Source: Candidatus Nitrososphaera gargensis Ga9.2 (lineage in GTDB: Archaea > Thermoproteota > Nitrososphaeria > Nitrososphaerales > Nitrososphaeraceae). From it: a stretch of DNA of 64,000 nt. Numbering within the stretch: the first letter of the stretch is position 1; every line of letters starts with the position of its first letter. Below are positions 17,532 through 26,043 of this stretch, in pieces. The notes beneath the pieces are model-generated. The model was given only the letters and a program-made list of their open reading frames with translations, searched no databases and had not been told where the DNA came from. A program made the position numbers and the translations under genes. The stretch is from assembly GCF_000303155.1 (NCBI RefSeq), contig NC_018719.1:1302001-1366000 (forward strand), given 5' to 3'.

Positions 17532-19166
17532 ATGCCTACTGAACTAAAAGTTCACCCATCGTTTTTCAAGGAATTTGCCACCAAGACTTGGGTCTCGCCG
17601 ACAGAGATTGTCAAGGAGCTTGTAGAGAATGCATTTGATGAGGATGCCACAAGAGTTCTTGTCACCGTTCTGAACAACGGATCTATTGCTGTCGAAGATG
17701 ACGCAGGAATGGATCAAAACGGGATGGAAAAGTTTCTGCTTTTGGGCTCGCCGCACAAAAAGGTCGAATCGATTTCTCCAAAACTGAAAAGGATAAGGAC
17801 GGGCAGGTACGGCACTGGAAGGCTATCATTTCTGACATCGTTTGAAAGCATGAAAATAAGGACAAAGCGCGGCAATTTCGCCAAGGCGATTGTCATTGAC
17901 GCAGACGTTCTAGATAAACTGTACACCGGCAATGCCAAGCTTGACGAACTGAAAGAGCCGGCCCTAAAGCGCGATGGCACCGAGCTTGTCATGACCGGCG
18001 CCAAGATAGCTGTCGATATGTTCAGGATCATGAAGGAGATCCGCAAGCTGGCAGTGCTGAGGCAACCGATGTTTGAGGTTTATATTAAGACTGCTGACAA
18101 GTTCAAGGAATGGAACTTTGACGGCGCACAGGTGATACGTGCGCCCGACATCCAAGGCCACAGGATACCTGTCAACCTTGATGGTGGCAGGATAACTGGC
18201 GAAATCATTATTGCAAGGAGGCCGCTGTCAGATGAAGAGCGCGGCATTGCAGTGATGGTTGGGAACCACATCGTAACACACAGTAACTTTGGTTTTGACA
18301 CAAAGCTTAACCGCGTCACCGGCTTTGTCAGGTGCGACACCCTAACGACAAGGTTCGCCGACAAGTCTGCAATCATTGAAGACGAGGAATACGCTAAGTT
18401 CAACCAGCTAATGAAGACATTTGTAATTGATACTGTCATCCCCGGCCTCACAGAGTACGAGGACGTGTTGATAACCCGGGAAGAATCCAAGATCTATCGT
18501 GAGATAGACAAGGTGCTTGGGCAGGCCATGGTAGAGACGCTAGAGCTTGAAGAGGAAGTGCAAGGCTACGAGATGGTGGAGGTAAAGGAGCGCGTCAGGA
18601 CGCGCAAAGAAGAGGGAGGCAAGCACGAGCACAGGGCACATGCTCATGCGAGCCGCCAGGTGGCTGATTATGAAGAGATCAAGCCGCTCCCTCCGGCCAG
18701 CTCTGGTATTTCAAAGGCAGATCATGCGCGGCAGCACACGGTAAGCGAATCTGGCATCATCTATGAAGAAGGAACCGCTCCCGAAATCGCCGGCGAGGTC
18801 GTCGAGACAGTGGACGAGGCTCAGGCTGATGGGACAGTAATCAGGACAAGAACAGTGAGAAAGCCGATACTGAAAAAGACGTTTGCGCTCAAGAGGATCG
18901 GCTACAAGGTCATACCGTACGAGGACGAGACCGATTCCCGCTATAGCTTTACCACAGACAACATTGTGTTTGTGAACAAGGCCAACCCGACCTATAAAGC
19001 AGAGGCCGCAAGGGGAGACGAGTTCCTGATGAGACACGTCATCAGCATCGTCGCCGAGGCGGTGGCGCAAGAAAAGCATCCGGAGGGCAAGGAAGCACTT
19101 GAGCTCCAGAACCGGCTCGTTTCAGAAGCGATAAGGATACACGATACTAACGTGCTAAAGCGCTAA
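17532..19166 (+). CDS. GHKL (Bergerat-fold) ATPase of unknown role, beside proteasome beta
   Basis: 544 residues. The N-terminal 200 form a GHKL ATPase: N-box EIVKELVENAFDEDAT (25-40, with Glu29 and Asn33), G1 box DDAGMD (56-61), G2 box RTGRYGTGRLS (89-99). The middle resembles the transducer region of Hsp90/MutL/MORC-type proteins. A charged His/Glu-rich linker (about 360-420) leads to a C-terminal domain with a helical end. No DNA-gyrase or histidine-kinase domain is visible. It ends about 100 bases before a proteasome beta gene on the same strand, so a link to protein quality control is possible (inference). Confidence 0.85.
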   Translation: MPTELKVHPSFFKEFATKTWVSPTEIVKELVENAFDEDATRVLVTVLNNGSIAVEDDAGMDQNGMEKFLLLGSPHKKVESISPKLKRIRTGRYGTGRLSFLTSFESMKIRTKRGNFAKAIVIDADVLDKLYTGNAKLDELKEPALKRDGTELVMTGAKIAVDMFRIMKEIRKLAVLRQPMFEVYIKTADKFKEWNFDGAQVIRAPDIQGHRIPVNLDGGRITGEIIIARRPLSDEERGIAVMVGNHIVTHSNFGFDTKLNRVTGFVRCDTLTTRFADKSAIIEDEEYAKFNQLMKTFVIDTVIPGLTEYEDVLITREESKIYREIDKVLGQAMVETLELEEEVQGYEMVEVKERVRTRKEEGGKHEHRAHAHASRQVADYEEIKPLPPASSGISKADHARQHTVSESGIIYEEGTAPEIAGEVVETVDEAQADGTVIRTRTVRKPILKKTFALKRIGYKVIPYEDETDSRYSFTTDNIVFVNKANPTYKAEAARGDEFLMRHVISIVAEAVAQEKHPEGKEALELQNRLVSEAIRIHDTNVLKR

Positions 19167-19268
19167 GCAGAACATATTCGAGTCTGCCCGCAAGCAATTT
19201 TCTTTTCCTCCTCCTCTTCTTTTTCCAATAGAAACGACTAAATCTAACTGGCATCTCGATTTACATAT

Positions 19269-19874
19269 ATGGCCTTTGAATTCATGCCCGGAGCGACAGT
19301 AGTCGGCATATCGTACAATAATGGCGTTATTCTGGCTGCAGAAAAGAGGGTGTCGTTCGGCAACTTTGTTGTGAACAAGAACATCAAAAAGACATTTTCA
19401 GTCACAGATCATGTTGGCGCTGCATGCGCCGGCATGGTGGCAGACATGCAGGTGCTCGTAAGGCAGGTCGAGGCTCTGGCCAAGATTCGCAAGCTTGAGA
19501 CCAGACGCGACGTGGCGCCAAACTCTATCGCTAAGCTGATGTCTGTCATAATGTTTGAGCGAAGGTACTTTCCGCTGTTGACGCAGGTGATCGTAGGCGG
19601 CATTAACACAAAGCCTGAAATCTACACGCTTGACCCGCTAGGCTCTGTCCTGCCTGACGATTATGCCGCCGTTGGCACTGGCGCGGAGATGGCGCTTGGC
19701 ATCATGGATGCCGAGTTCAAGCCCAACATGACTGAAGAAAAGGCCAAGGAGCTGGCCGTCAGGGCGATCAGGTCAGCAATCCAGCGTGACGCGGCAAGCG
19801 GAGACGGAATCGACGTGCTGGTCGTATCAAGGACAGGCCACCGTGAAGAAACAATACCGATCCGCAACGCCTAG
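19269..19874 (+). CDS. psmB: Proteasome beta-type subunit, predicted non-catalytic
   Basis: 201 residues with the beta-subunit Ntn-hydrolase fold: NNGVILAAEKRVSFGNFVVN, GMVADMQVLVRQVEALAKIR, QVIVGGINTKPEIYTLDPLG, RDAASGDGIDVLVVSR. Aligned with the Thermoplasma beta subunit around TTTVG, the residue at the mature Thr1 position is Ala9 (GATVVG); Glu17 and Lys33 equivalents are kept. A functional propeptide cut and peptidase activity are therefore unlikely, as for the inactive beta partner known in some crenarchaea. A second, active beta subunit must be encoded elsewhere. The alpha subunit gene is at 43906. Confidence 0.92.
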   Translation: MAFEFMPGATVVGISYNNGVILAAEKRVSFGNFVVNKNIKKTFSVTDHVGAACAGMVADMQVLVRQVEALAKIRKLETRRDVAPNSIAKLMSVIMFERRYFPLLTQVIVGGINTKPEIYTLDPLGSVLPDDYAAVGTGAEMALGIMDAEFKPNMTEEKAKELAVRAIRSAIQRDAASGDGIDVLVVSRTGHREETIPIRNA

Positions 19875-20392
19875 ATTTCTTTGTAGGCTTCCCACATTTT
19901 GTCGCTGATGTAATGCAGGTTCTCAACGACATAGCCTTTTGCCATAGCTTTTGCTGATTCACTGTCCTCCAAGGCGACCCCGACTGCAAGAGCCTTGCCG
20001 TGCGTCTGGTCCTTTACCACCACGATATCACCCTTTTTGAAAGAATCAAAGTTAGTAATACCTGGCCGCATAACCTTGGCGCCGTTGCATACAAATTTCA
20101 CGGCCCCCATGTCAACGGTCACGGACGGAAAGCGCTGGAGCACTTCTGGCTTGCTCCCGAGGAACGGCACGATGCTGTCCTGCACTTGCACGGCAACTGT
20201 CTCATCAGCGATCAGCAGGCGCCTGCCCTCTTCAACCTCATATATCTTAATGCTCTTAACCTTCGGCACGACACCCTGTGGCCATACAGAGCCCAGCTTA
20301 TCCAAGAGCTCGCCAGTTTCGCTTTTTGATAACACGAACGTCTTCAGGCTGATCAGAGCAATAATCCGGGCAATGGTATTAATTCGTTCCAT
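19871..20392 (-). CDS. PUA-domain RNA-binding protein (MCT-1-like)
   Basis: ATG at 20392 gives 173 residues. The N-terminal pre-PUA region includes VLSKSETGELLDKLGSVWPQ. The PUA domain covers about 85-155 (VDMGAVKFVCNGAKVMRPGI, FKKGDIVVVKDQTHGKALAV). Archaeal homologues are stand-alone PUA proteins related to MCT-1/eIF2D and thought to act in translation. The longer frame (to 20530) would run into the promoter and start of the divergent AIM24 gene; a TATA-like box about 25 bases before 20392 supports the shorter form. It overlaps the 3' end of psmB by 4 bases. Confidence 0.82.
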   Translation of the reverse strand: MERINTIARIIALISLKTFVLSKSETGELLDKLGSVWPQGVVPKVKSIKIYEVEEGRRLLIADETVAVQVQDSIVPFLGSKPEVLQRFPSVTVDMGAVKFVCNGAKVMRPGITNFDSFKKGDIVVVKDQTHGKALAVGVALEDSESAKAMAKGYVVENLHYISDKMWEAYKEI

Positions 20393-20442
20393 TGCTGTAC
20401 GAACCTTTATTGCAATTCTATACAACATAGTTCTGTGTATAT

Positions 20443-21157
20443 ATGCAGTATCAAATTCTGAAGGAGCCCATGACCATACTTGATGTGCAGATGAGCTCTG
20501 GCGAAAAGATAACCGCCGAGTCAGGTGCAACGGTCTACATAAAAGGTGACATCGAGATCAAGACTCGGACGTGCGAAGGCGGGCTCTTGAAAAAGCTCAA
20601 GGTCACAGCTCTTGGCAGTGAGTCATTCATTGTCAACAATTATATCGCGCAAGGCGATTGTTCCATAGGTGTCACTGGTCCTCCGCTTGGCGACATTGTG
20701 CGCCCAGATATCAAGCCTGGCAGTGACTTTATCGTGCAGTCAGGCTCGTACGTCGCATCCACCCAAGGTGTGCTGCTGGACACCAAGTGGCAGGGCTTTA
20801 CTAAGGGATTGTTTGGAAGTGAATTTTTCATGCTCAAGGCAATGGGTCAAGGCGACCTGTTCTTTAACGCATACGGCGGCATCATGCACAAGCAGCTGGC
20901 TGCGAGCGAGAGAATATGATCGACAATTACCACCTAGTCGCGCTCAGCGACCAGGCTGCCTACTGTGTGACCAAGGTCTGAGGCATGAAAACTACGATAC
21001 CTGGAGGCGAGGGCTTGCCACTGAAGTCACCGGGCCCGGATCGCTGTACTTCCAGACAAAGAACATCCGCGAATTAATTGACCTGCTTGGGATCAACCAA
21101 AGAGCAGAAAGGACATCAGGCTCTGGCGTATCGTTCGGTAGGTTCCGTATTGGCTAG
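20443..21157 (+). pseudogene. Broken AIM24/TIGR00266 family gene
   Basis: The first 158 codons read as an AIM24-family protein (ITAESGATVYIKGDIEIKTR, GDIVRPDIKPGSDFIVQSGS, GQGDLFFNAYGG), then stop at 20917-20919. The rest of the family sequence continues in shifted frames: IDNYHLVALSDQAAYCVTKV, an in-frame TGA where Gly is expected, GMKTTIPGGEGL, another one-base shift, and ATEVTGPGSLYFQTKNIREL to the family-like end FGRFRIG at 21157. Three independent lesions argue for a true pseudogene. The family is of unknown function; the intact gene encodes about 230 residues. Confidence 0.85.
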
Positions 21158-21158
21158 G

Positions 21159-21317
21159 TTAGGTGTTGGTATGGGTAATCGCCTGCCAACAGTCTAGGCA
21201 GTACTCGCCGTTTACTTGGAATATTTCAGCAGGCTTGCTCTTGCAGCGGTTGCATACAAATGCGTCGCCATCTGCAATTCCTTCCCTTTTTTCTGTCTCT
21301 ACGGTTAAAATTTGCAT
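21159..21317 (-). CDS. Small zinc-ribbon protein (52 aa)
   Basis: ATG at 21317 gives MQILTVETEKREGIADGDAF followed by VCNRCKSKPAEIFQVNGEYC and LDCWQAITHTNT. Two CxxC knuckles (CNRC, CLDC) 17 residues apart form a classical treble-clef/zinc ribbon. Tail-to-tail with the broken AIM24 gene. A stand-alone zinc ribbon of unknown partner. Confidence 0.6.
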   Translation of the reverse strand: MQILTVETEKREGIADGDAFVCNRCKSKPAEIFQVNGEYCLDCWQAITHTNT

Positions 21318-21444
21318 ATTTACCTTATAGAAATTTGATGGTAAGTTGCAATATTTATACCTATTTTTGTTCTGCTGAATTACACAGATTTTTATTTATA
21401 AAGAATGAAAACTGACTCTCCCAGCCCTTTAGGACCTTTTTGGT

Positions 21445-22452
21445 TCAGCTAAAGGTAGTATCGCGTATCTCTATCAGATCACGGAGCACTGCACTTGCAG
21501 TCTCCATCCCACCTGCGCCCCTGCCGATTATGGTTTGCTGGCCGGAATGCTCTGATGAAAACGTGACTGCATTGAGCGTGCCGTTGACGCATATCGGGTC
21601 TGTCTTGGCGACTTCGCTCGGCGTCACATCAAGCTGCCTGCTGTCGCACGCCGCTATGAGCTTGATCGCATTGCCGCGCTGTGCTGCCTTTTTCACATCG
21701 GTGACGGTCACCTTGGTGATGCCTGTACGCTTGACATCTTTCATAGTCACCTTCATGCCCATCACCCAGTTTGCCATGATGACCAGCTTTGCCGCGGCAT
21801 CAAAGCCGTCGACATCAAGTGAGGGGTTTGCTTCGGCATAGCCTTTTTTTGAGGCATCCTGCAGCGCGCTTTCATACGTCAGTCCTTCTTCCATCTTGCT
21901 CAGGATATAGTTCGTTGTCCCATTCAATATGCCCTTGAAGGACGTTATCCTGTCGCCCTTTAGGCAGCGCTTTGCAAATTCTAGAATGGGAGTTCCGCCT
22001 CCAACCGTCCCGCTGAAACGCAGCATTACTCCATTATAGTTTGCAAGCTCGATCAATGATGGGAATGCGAGGGCAAGCGGCCCCTTGTTCACACTGATCA
22101 CATGCTTGCCAGTCCTCATCGCTGTGATTATGTGTGAAGTTCCAGGCTCGCCGTCATTAAGGTTGGTCGGCGTGCACTCGAGCACCACTTCTGCCTCGAC
22201 GCTTTCGATCACCTGCAGCGGGCTGAATTTGCCTCCTCTTTCATAGGCACCCACAGTCCCCTTGGTCTTCTTTGCATCAAGCAGGCGCTGGAGGTCAAGG
22301 CCGGCAGGCGCTACCGCCGAGCCATCGTTGTCAACGCATGCCACTATGCGGGGCTTTATCCCATACTTGCTGTACAGGTCGGCTGATCTGGACAGCAGCA
22401 GCTTGGCAAAGCTCTGCCCTACGACTCCAAAGCCGACAACGATTACGCGCAA
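21445..22452 (-). CDS. hom: Homoserine dehydrogenase
   Basis: 335 residues, monofunctional without an ACT domain. NAD(P)-binding VVGFGVVGQSFAKLLL (5-20), catalytic Lys in HVISVNKGPLALAF, substrate-binding GILNGTTNYILSKMEEGLTY and the signature GYAEANPSLDVDGFDAAAKL. Reduces aspartate semialdehyde to homoserine for Thr, Met and Ile. Divergently transcribed from an Lrp-family regulator across 76 bases, a classical arrangement for local control. Confidence 0.95.
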   Translation of the reverse strand: MRVIVVGFGVVGQSFAKLLLSRSADLYSKYGIKPRIVACVDNDGSAVAPAGLDLQRLLDAKKTKGTVGAYERGGKFSPLQVIESVEAEVVLECTPTNLNDGEPGTSHIITAMRTGKHVISVNKGPLALAFPSLIELANYNGVMLRFSGTVGGGTPILEFAKRCLKGDRITSFKGILNGTTNYILSKMEEGLTYESALQDASKKGYAEANPSLDVDGFDAAAKLVIMANWVMGMKVTMKDVKRTGITKVTVTDVKKAAQRGNAIKLIAACDSRQLDVTPSEVAKTDPICVNGTLNAVTFSSEHSGQQTIIGRGAGGMETASAVLRDLIEIRDTTFS

Positions 22453-22528
22453 TCTAGCTACCGACTTTTAACATCTTGTGTGGGGTTAATAAAACTATAA
22501 AACTGAATGCGAGAAACCCTGACACGCA

Positions 22529-22960
22529 TTGAAAATAGATGAGATGGACTTAAGGCTCTTGAACCTCTTGCAAAAAGACAGCTCTGTCCCGCTTGTGAGA
22601 ATGGCAAGCAGCCTGCGCGTGACAGAGGGAACGGTCAGGAACAGGATAAAGAGGCTCCGCAGGACCGGCGTGATAAGGAAATTCACAATCTCTGTTGACT
22701 CGACGGCCATAGGCCAGAATGTAGTAGCGTTCATACTCCTCAATGCTGCGCCGGGCAGGCTGGCCGATGTTGCAAAAAGGCTCTCAACGATCGACGCAAT
22801 ATCTGAGGTGTACGAGACTCATACCTACAGTGACATGCTCCTCAAGGTGAGGGCAAAGAACTCAAGCGACCTCGCTGATATTATCGCAAACAGGATCAAA
22901 ACAGTAGGCGGGGTCGTAGGCACTCAAGTGATAACTGTGCTCAATGCATGGAAAGAATGA
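22529..22960 (+). CDS. Lrp/AsnC family transcriptional regulator; its 3' end is the integration site
   Basis: 143 residues from TTG at 22529. N-terminal wHTH (DLRLLNLLQKDSSVPLVRMA, VTEGTVRNRIKRLRRTGVIR) and a C-terminal RAM ligand domain (YETHTYSDMLLKVRAKNSSD). Possibly regulates the divergent hom gene. The last codons (AAT GCA TGG AAA GAA TGA) contain the attachment core shared with 36364-36377, so the stop TGA comes from the integrated element; the original end at the right boundary reads TAA. The protein is unchanged by integration. Confidence 0.93.
   Translation: MKIDEMDLRLLNLLQKDSSVPLVRMASSLRVTEGTVRNRIKRLRRTGVIRKFTISVDSTAIGQNVVAFILLNAAPGRLADVAKRLSTIDAISEVYETHTYSDMLLKVRAKNSSDLADIIANRIKTVGGVVGTQVITVLNAWKE
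22945..22958. other. Left attachment site core (attL)
   Basis: TGCATGGAAAGAAT, identical to 36364-36377; part of the last codons of the Lrp gene. Confidence 0.85.
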
Positions 22961-23011
22961 CTTATACTATCCTTAACACTATTCTTATATATAAGCACAT
23001 TCTGTAAAGAG

Positions 23012-24226
23012 ATGTTGGAAAAGTGCTATCGTAATTTCATCGACACCTGCAAGTCGCCGGTAACCAAGGCAAACTATGACCTCCATCTCTCGCAATTCAA
23101 GGACTGGATGAAGGCAAAGAAATACTCTGATCTTTTGAAGTACAAACCAAAGCCCTTGCAGGAAAAAATAATCGACTACATCAACTACATGAAGAAACAA
23201 AAGCAGTCGCCAGCGTCGATTTATGCCAAGCTCTCAGGTATCCGTCACTTCTATGTTATGAACGACCTTGTTTTGAACTGGCCTAGAATCAAGAAGTTTG
23301 TTGGTGCAAGTACAAAGGTCAAGGTAACTCAGGACCGCATTTACACAAAGGAAGAGATAAGGAAGATCCTTGAAAAGTGCGACGAGCGCAAGCGCGTCCT
23401 AGTGTTTCTAATGCTTGCGGGTCTTCGCATTGGAGCGTTGCCGGGATTGAAGATAAAACATCTAACAAAGTGGAAGGAATTCAAGCCAGAAGGTGCAGAG
23501 AAGCCAATCCCTCTCAATGTGTATCAGATCATTGTTTATGCTGGCGAGCCTGAGGAATATACCACTTTTACAACAGTTGAAGGTGCACAGGCTATCGACT
23601 CTTATCTCGATTATAGGCGCCGGTACGGTGAAGAGATCAAGCCAGACGCGCCGCTTATTCGAGAGCAGTTCAAGCCAGAAAATGCAAAAGAGCCAAGGCC
23701 GTTATCGCTGCATGCCGTGAAATTCTTACTTGAGAGAGCACTGCTTGACGCCGGGGTACGACAGCGCGGCAAGGACTACACAAAGCGGCAGGAGGTCATG
23801 AGGTTTCACGGTTTTAGAAAATACTTTAACACGATGCTGCAAAAGGCAGGATGCAAGCCCGCGATAAAAGAGATGTTGATGGGCCACAAGATGGGGTTAG
23901 AAGATAGTTATCTCAGGCCAGACGATGAAGAGCTGCTCACCGAGTTCTTGAAGGCGCTCGATCTATTGACAATCAGTGAAGAGAAGTTGTTAAAACATGA
24001 GGTTGAAAAATTGAAAGCGGCAACGGCAGACCTTGACACAATGAAAAAGGGCTATATCGACATAAAGTTGGAGCTTGAGAAAAAGGAGAAGGAGATGGAA
24101 AAGCGATTAGAGGAGCAAGACAAAAAGCACAAAGAGGATCTCGATAAGAGAGTTGCAGAGGCTGTTGAGAAGTATATTCAAACAGTATCAGGAAGGGTTG
24201 ACTTTAGCAAGCTCAGGAGCCAGTAG
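23012..24226 (+). CDS. int: Tyrosine recombinase (integrase)
   Basis: 404 residues. The N-terminal SAM-like core-binding domain (about 1-100) is followed by a catalytic domain with Arg in FLMLAGLRIGALPGLKIKHL, His-x-x-Arg in MRFHGFRKYFNTML, and GHKMGLEDSYLRP with the nucleophilic Tyr. After the catalytic domain is a 70-residue coiled coil (KKEKEMEKRLEEQDKKHKED). It would cut and join at the 14-bp core in the Lrp gene. A TATA-like CTTATATATA lies about 25 bases upstream of ATG. The gene is not split by integration, unlike SSV-type integrases. Confidence 0.95.
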   Translation: MLEKCYRNFIDTCKSPVTKANYDLHLSQFKDWMKAKKYSDLLKYKPKPLQEKIIDYINYMKKQKQSPASIYAKLSGIRHFYVMNDLVLNWPRIKKFVGASTKVKVTQDRIYTKEEIRKILEKCDERKRVLVFLMLAGLRIGALPGLKIKHLTKWKEFKPEGAEKPIPLNVYQIIVYAGEPEEYTTFTTVEGAQAIDSYLDYRRRYGEEIKPDAPLIREQFKPENAKEPRPLSLHAVKFLLERALLDAGVRQRGKDYTKRQEVMRFHGFRKYFNTMLQKAGCKPAIKEMLMGHKMGLEDSYLRPDDEELLTEFLKALDLLTISEEKLLKHEVEKLKAATADLDTMKKGYIDIKLELEKKEKEMEKRLEEQDKKHKEDLDKRVAEAVEKYIQTVSGRVDFSKLRSQ

Positions 24227-25117
24227 ATAGCTTACATCATCCTTCTTGTTCTTTTTCTGACTATCTACAAAATACAGCATAGCGCGCCCAAGCTCGTCTC
24301 TTATCTCGCCAAGAACAGTCATGAATTTGCGATCTTGTCTTAACAAAGAGCCTTTCTTATGACCTAATGACCGGATAGCTTCAATCTCTGATCTGACCTG
24401 ATATCGTTCTAGATTCTTATCCTTCCATTTGCCCAGTATTGAAAATGATACTGGTTCCCTACCCATGAATAATATTTCTTCTAAAATGAACATCTTGGCT
24501 CTGTATCGTACTCTTGCTTTAAAGAATTCCTCAGAGAATCGTATGCTTTGCAGATCTGATATGAGATCTCGACAGCATTTTTCGAGATACGGTTGAAACG
24601 ACCCAGGTGACAAATATTCGTCAATCACATAGGTAGAATGTATGAGACTTTGAACTGTTTTTTTCTCAAAATATGGCTGAATAAATGCTTCAACAATAGG
24701 ATCTGAATCATATCTTTCTTTTAGAATTTCAAAATAGCTCCTGAATGGTATCCGCAGCATTGCCCAGAAATATAGCCAGCCTAACGGTGAGATTTTAAAA
24801 GGTCTTGCTCTGGCATGAGGTAGCAATTTATCCTCGACCTTGACGATCAACCCTGCATTTGCCAATTCTTTAAAATGCTTGTTAACATGCGGATGCTTCA
24901 TTGCCTTTCTTTTCTGAACATAGTGGATCATCTCTTCCTTAGATCGTTTCCGCTTCAGATATCGTTCAATCTCTCGTGCATAGAATATTTCATTGTTTAG
25001 TGCATATTCTGTAAGATGTCTGAAGAAATCCTTGTCACTGGGTCTTATGTCAAATGCTAGTCGCTTCTGCAGTACACCCTTTCTCTCAAGCTCTGCAATG
25101 TACCTAAATAGATGCAA
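24188..25117 (-). CDS. Hypothetical protein with winged-helix region
   Basis: 309 residues; overlaps the 3' end of the integrase by 39 bases tail to tail. Residues 25-125 look like a helical bundle plus winged helix (HVNKHFKELANAGLIVKVED ... RPFKISPLGWLYFWAML), resembling archaeal DNA-binding regulators. The rest is helical and charged, with no known motif. Position beside the integrase suggests a role in element control. Function unassigned. Confidence 0.7.
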   Translation of the reverse strand: MHLFRYIAELERKGVLQKRLAFDIRPSDKDFFRHLTEYALNNEIFYAREIERYLKRKRSKEEMIHYVQKRKAMKHPHVNKHFKELANAGLIVKVEDKLLPHARARPFKISPLGWLYFWAMLRIPFRSYFEILKERYDSDPIVEAFIQPYFEKKTVQSLIHSTYVIDEYLSPGSFQPYLEKCCRDLISDLQSIRFSEEFFKARVRYRAKMFILEEILFMGREPVSFSILGKWKDKNLERYQVRSEIEAIRSLGHKKGSLLRQDRKFMTVLGEIRDELGRAMLYFVDSQKKNKKDDVSYLLAPELAKVNPS

Positions 25118-25167
25118 TAGCGTACATACTTACACATCTTATTAATAAAAACTTCTATACCTTATTT

Positions 25168-25386
25168 ATGTCACAAAAGACTGTATTCGCTATCCAGCCA
25201 TTTGAGATGGGTGGAGGTGGGACACCGCATAGATCGCTAGTCATCGTTATTCCTGCGGCCGTAGTCAAGGCTCTTACACTTTCCAAATCTAGCATTTTAG
25301 AGCTTAGACTCGATTCAGAATTAAAGAAGATAACACTACAACCACTGAATACACCAGAGGTGATCGAGGAAAATGCAAGTCCTTGA
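25168..25386 (+). CDS. AbrB/SpoVT-like small protein (72 aa)
   Basis: MSQKTVFAIQPFEMGGGGTP, then HRSLVIVIPAAVVKALTLSK and SILELRLDSELKKITLQPL. The order beta strand, VIPaaVVKaL helix, and a strand pair fits the swapped-hairpin AbrB fold used in DNA-binding regulators and antitoxins. First of four AbrB-like genes in the element. The next gene starts inside its last codons. Confidence 0.6.
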   Translation: MSQKTVFAIQPFEMGGGGTPHRSLVIVIPAAVVKALTLSKSSILELRLDSELKKITLQPLNTPEVIEENASP

Positions 25387-25525
25387 AACTTGTGCTGGCA
25401 AAGGGTGCAATAAGCTCGGCACTATACCTCTCACACTACGCTATCTTAATCTGAGCGGCTATTTCTGCGATGAATGTGCGGATTCGCTAGTAAAAGACGG
25501 GCTTGCGGTGGAGGCCGCTAAATAA
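25373..25525 (+). CDS. Small zinc-binding protein (50 aa)
   Basis: ATG at 25373 overlaps the end of the AbrB-like gene by 14 bases in another frame. Product: MQVLETCAGKGCNKLGTIPL ... LSGYFCDECADSLVKDG. The CAGKGC and CDEC pairs suggest one zinc site. Overlap implies translational coupling with the AbrB-like gene. Confidence 0.55.
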   Translation: MQVLETCAGKGCNKLGTIPLTLRYLNLSGYFCDECADSLVKDGLAVEAAK

Positions 25526-25570
25526 AAAAGGCGATGTGCTACGCCTGCCAGGGCACAACACATCACTGAG

Positions 25571-25813
25571 GTGTACAAAATGGAATACTCTAGACTAAAT
25601 AATAAACTCATTGATAACAACCACCAGAAGAAAGTATTCAACGCGTTTGCAGATTTAGCGAGAGAAATTGAGCGACAAACAGCTAGACAAACACATCTCA
25701 TTGATGCTAAAATCGGACGAGCAAGGTATCTAGTTGATCAGAAAAAGCGGCTGCAGAAAAAATTAGCTGATGTCGATGCGGAGCTAGATTCAATGCGAGG
25801 AGATATTACTTGA
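25571..25813 (+). CDS. Coiled-coil protein (80 aa)
   Basis: GTG start at 25571 after a GAG-rich leader; ATG at 25580 is the alternative. Strongly helical and charged (FADLAREIERQTARQTHLID, QKKRLQKKLADVDAELDSMR), with heptad-like spacing in the second half. Probably an oligomerising accessory protein of the replication genes downstream. Its stop overlaps the next start. Confidence 0.55.
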   Translation: MYKMEYSRLNNKLIDNNHQKKVFNAFADLAREIERQTARQTHLIDAKIGRARYLVDQKKRLQKKLADVDAELDSMRGDIT

Positions 25814-26043
25814 GTCCTTTGAAGTCGGTTCTTCTGGTTAATCGCACGCTTTTTCTTGATAATGATCCTAGATGCAACTATCTGTTACCTCTCACAAATG
25901 GCATAACGGTCAACGAATTTGCCTCGGAAATCATGAGAGCATGCGCAAATTACGATAAGTCCGTTACTTGGGAAGGTGCAAAATTTCTGGCTCGTGAACT
26001 TCTCGAGAGTGATACAAAAGGAGTTGAAATGCCTTGGGTATGA
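25810..26043 (+). CDS. Hypothetical protein (77 aa) upstream of helicase
   Basis: TTG start overlapping the preceding stop (ACTTGAG). Contains a hydrophobic start (LKSVLLVNRTLFLDND) and a helical end (EFASEIMRACANYDKSVTWE). The ATGA at 26040-26043 couples it to the MCM-like gene. It may be a helicase partner, but no family is recognised. Confidence 0.5.
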   Translation: MSPLKSVLLVNRTLFLDNDPRCNYLLPLTNGITVNEFASEIMRACANYDKSVTWEGAKFLARELLESDTKGVEMPWV

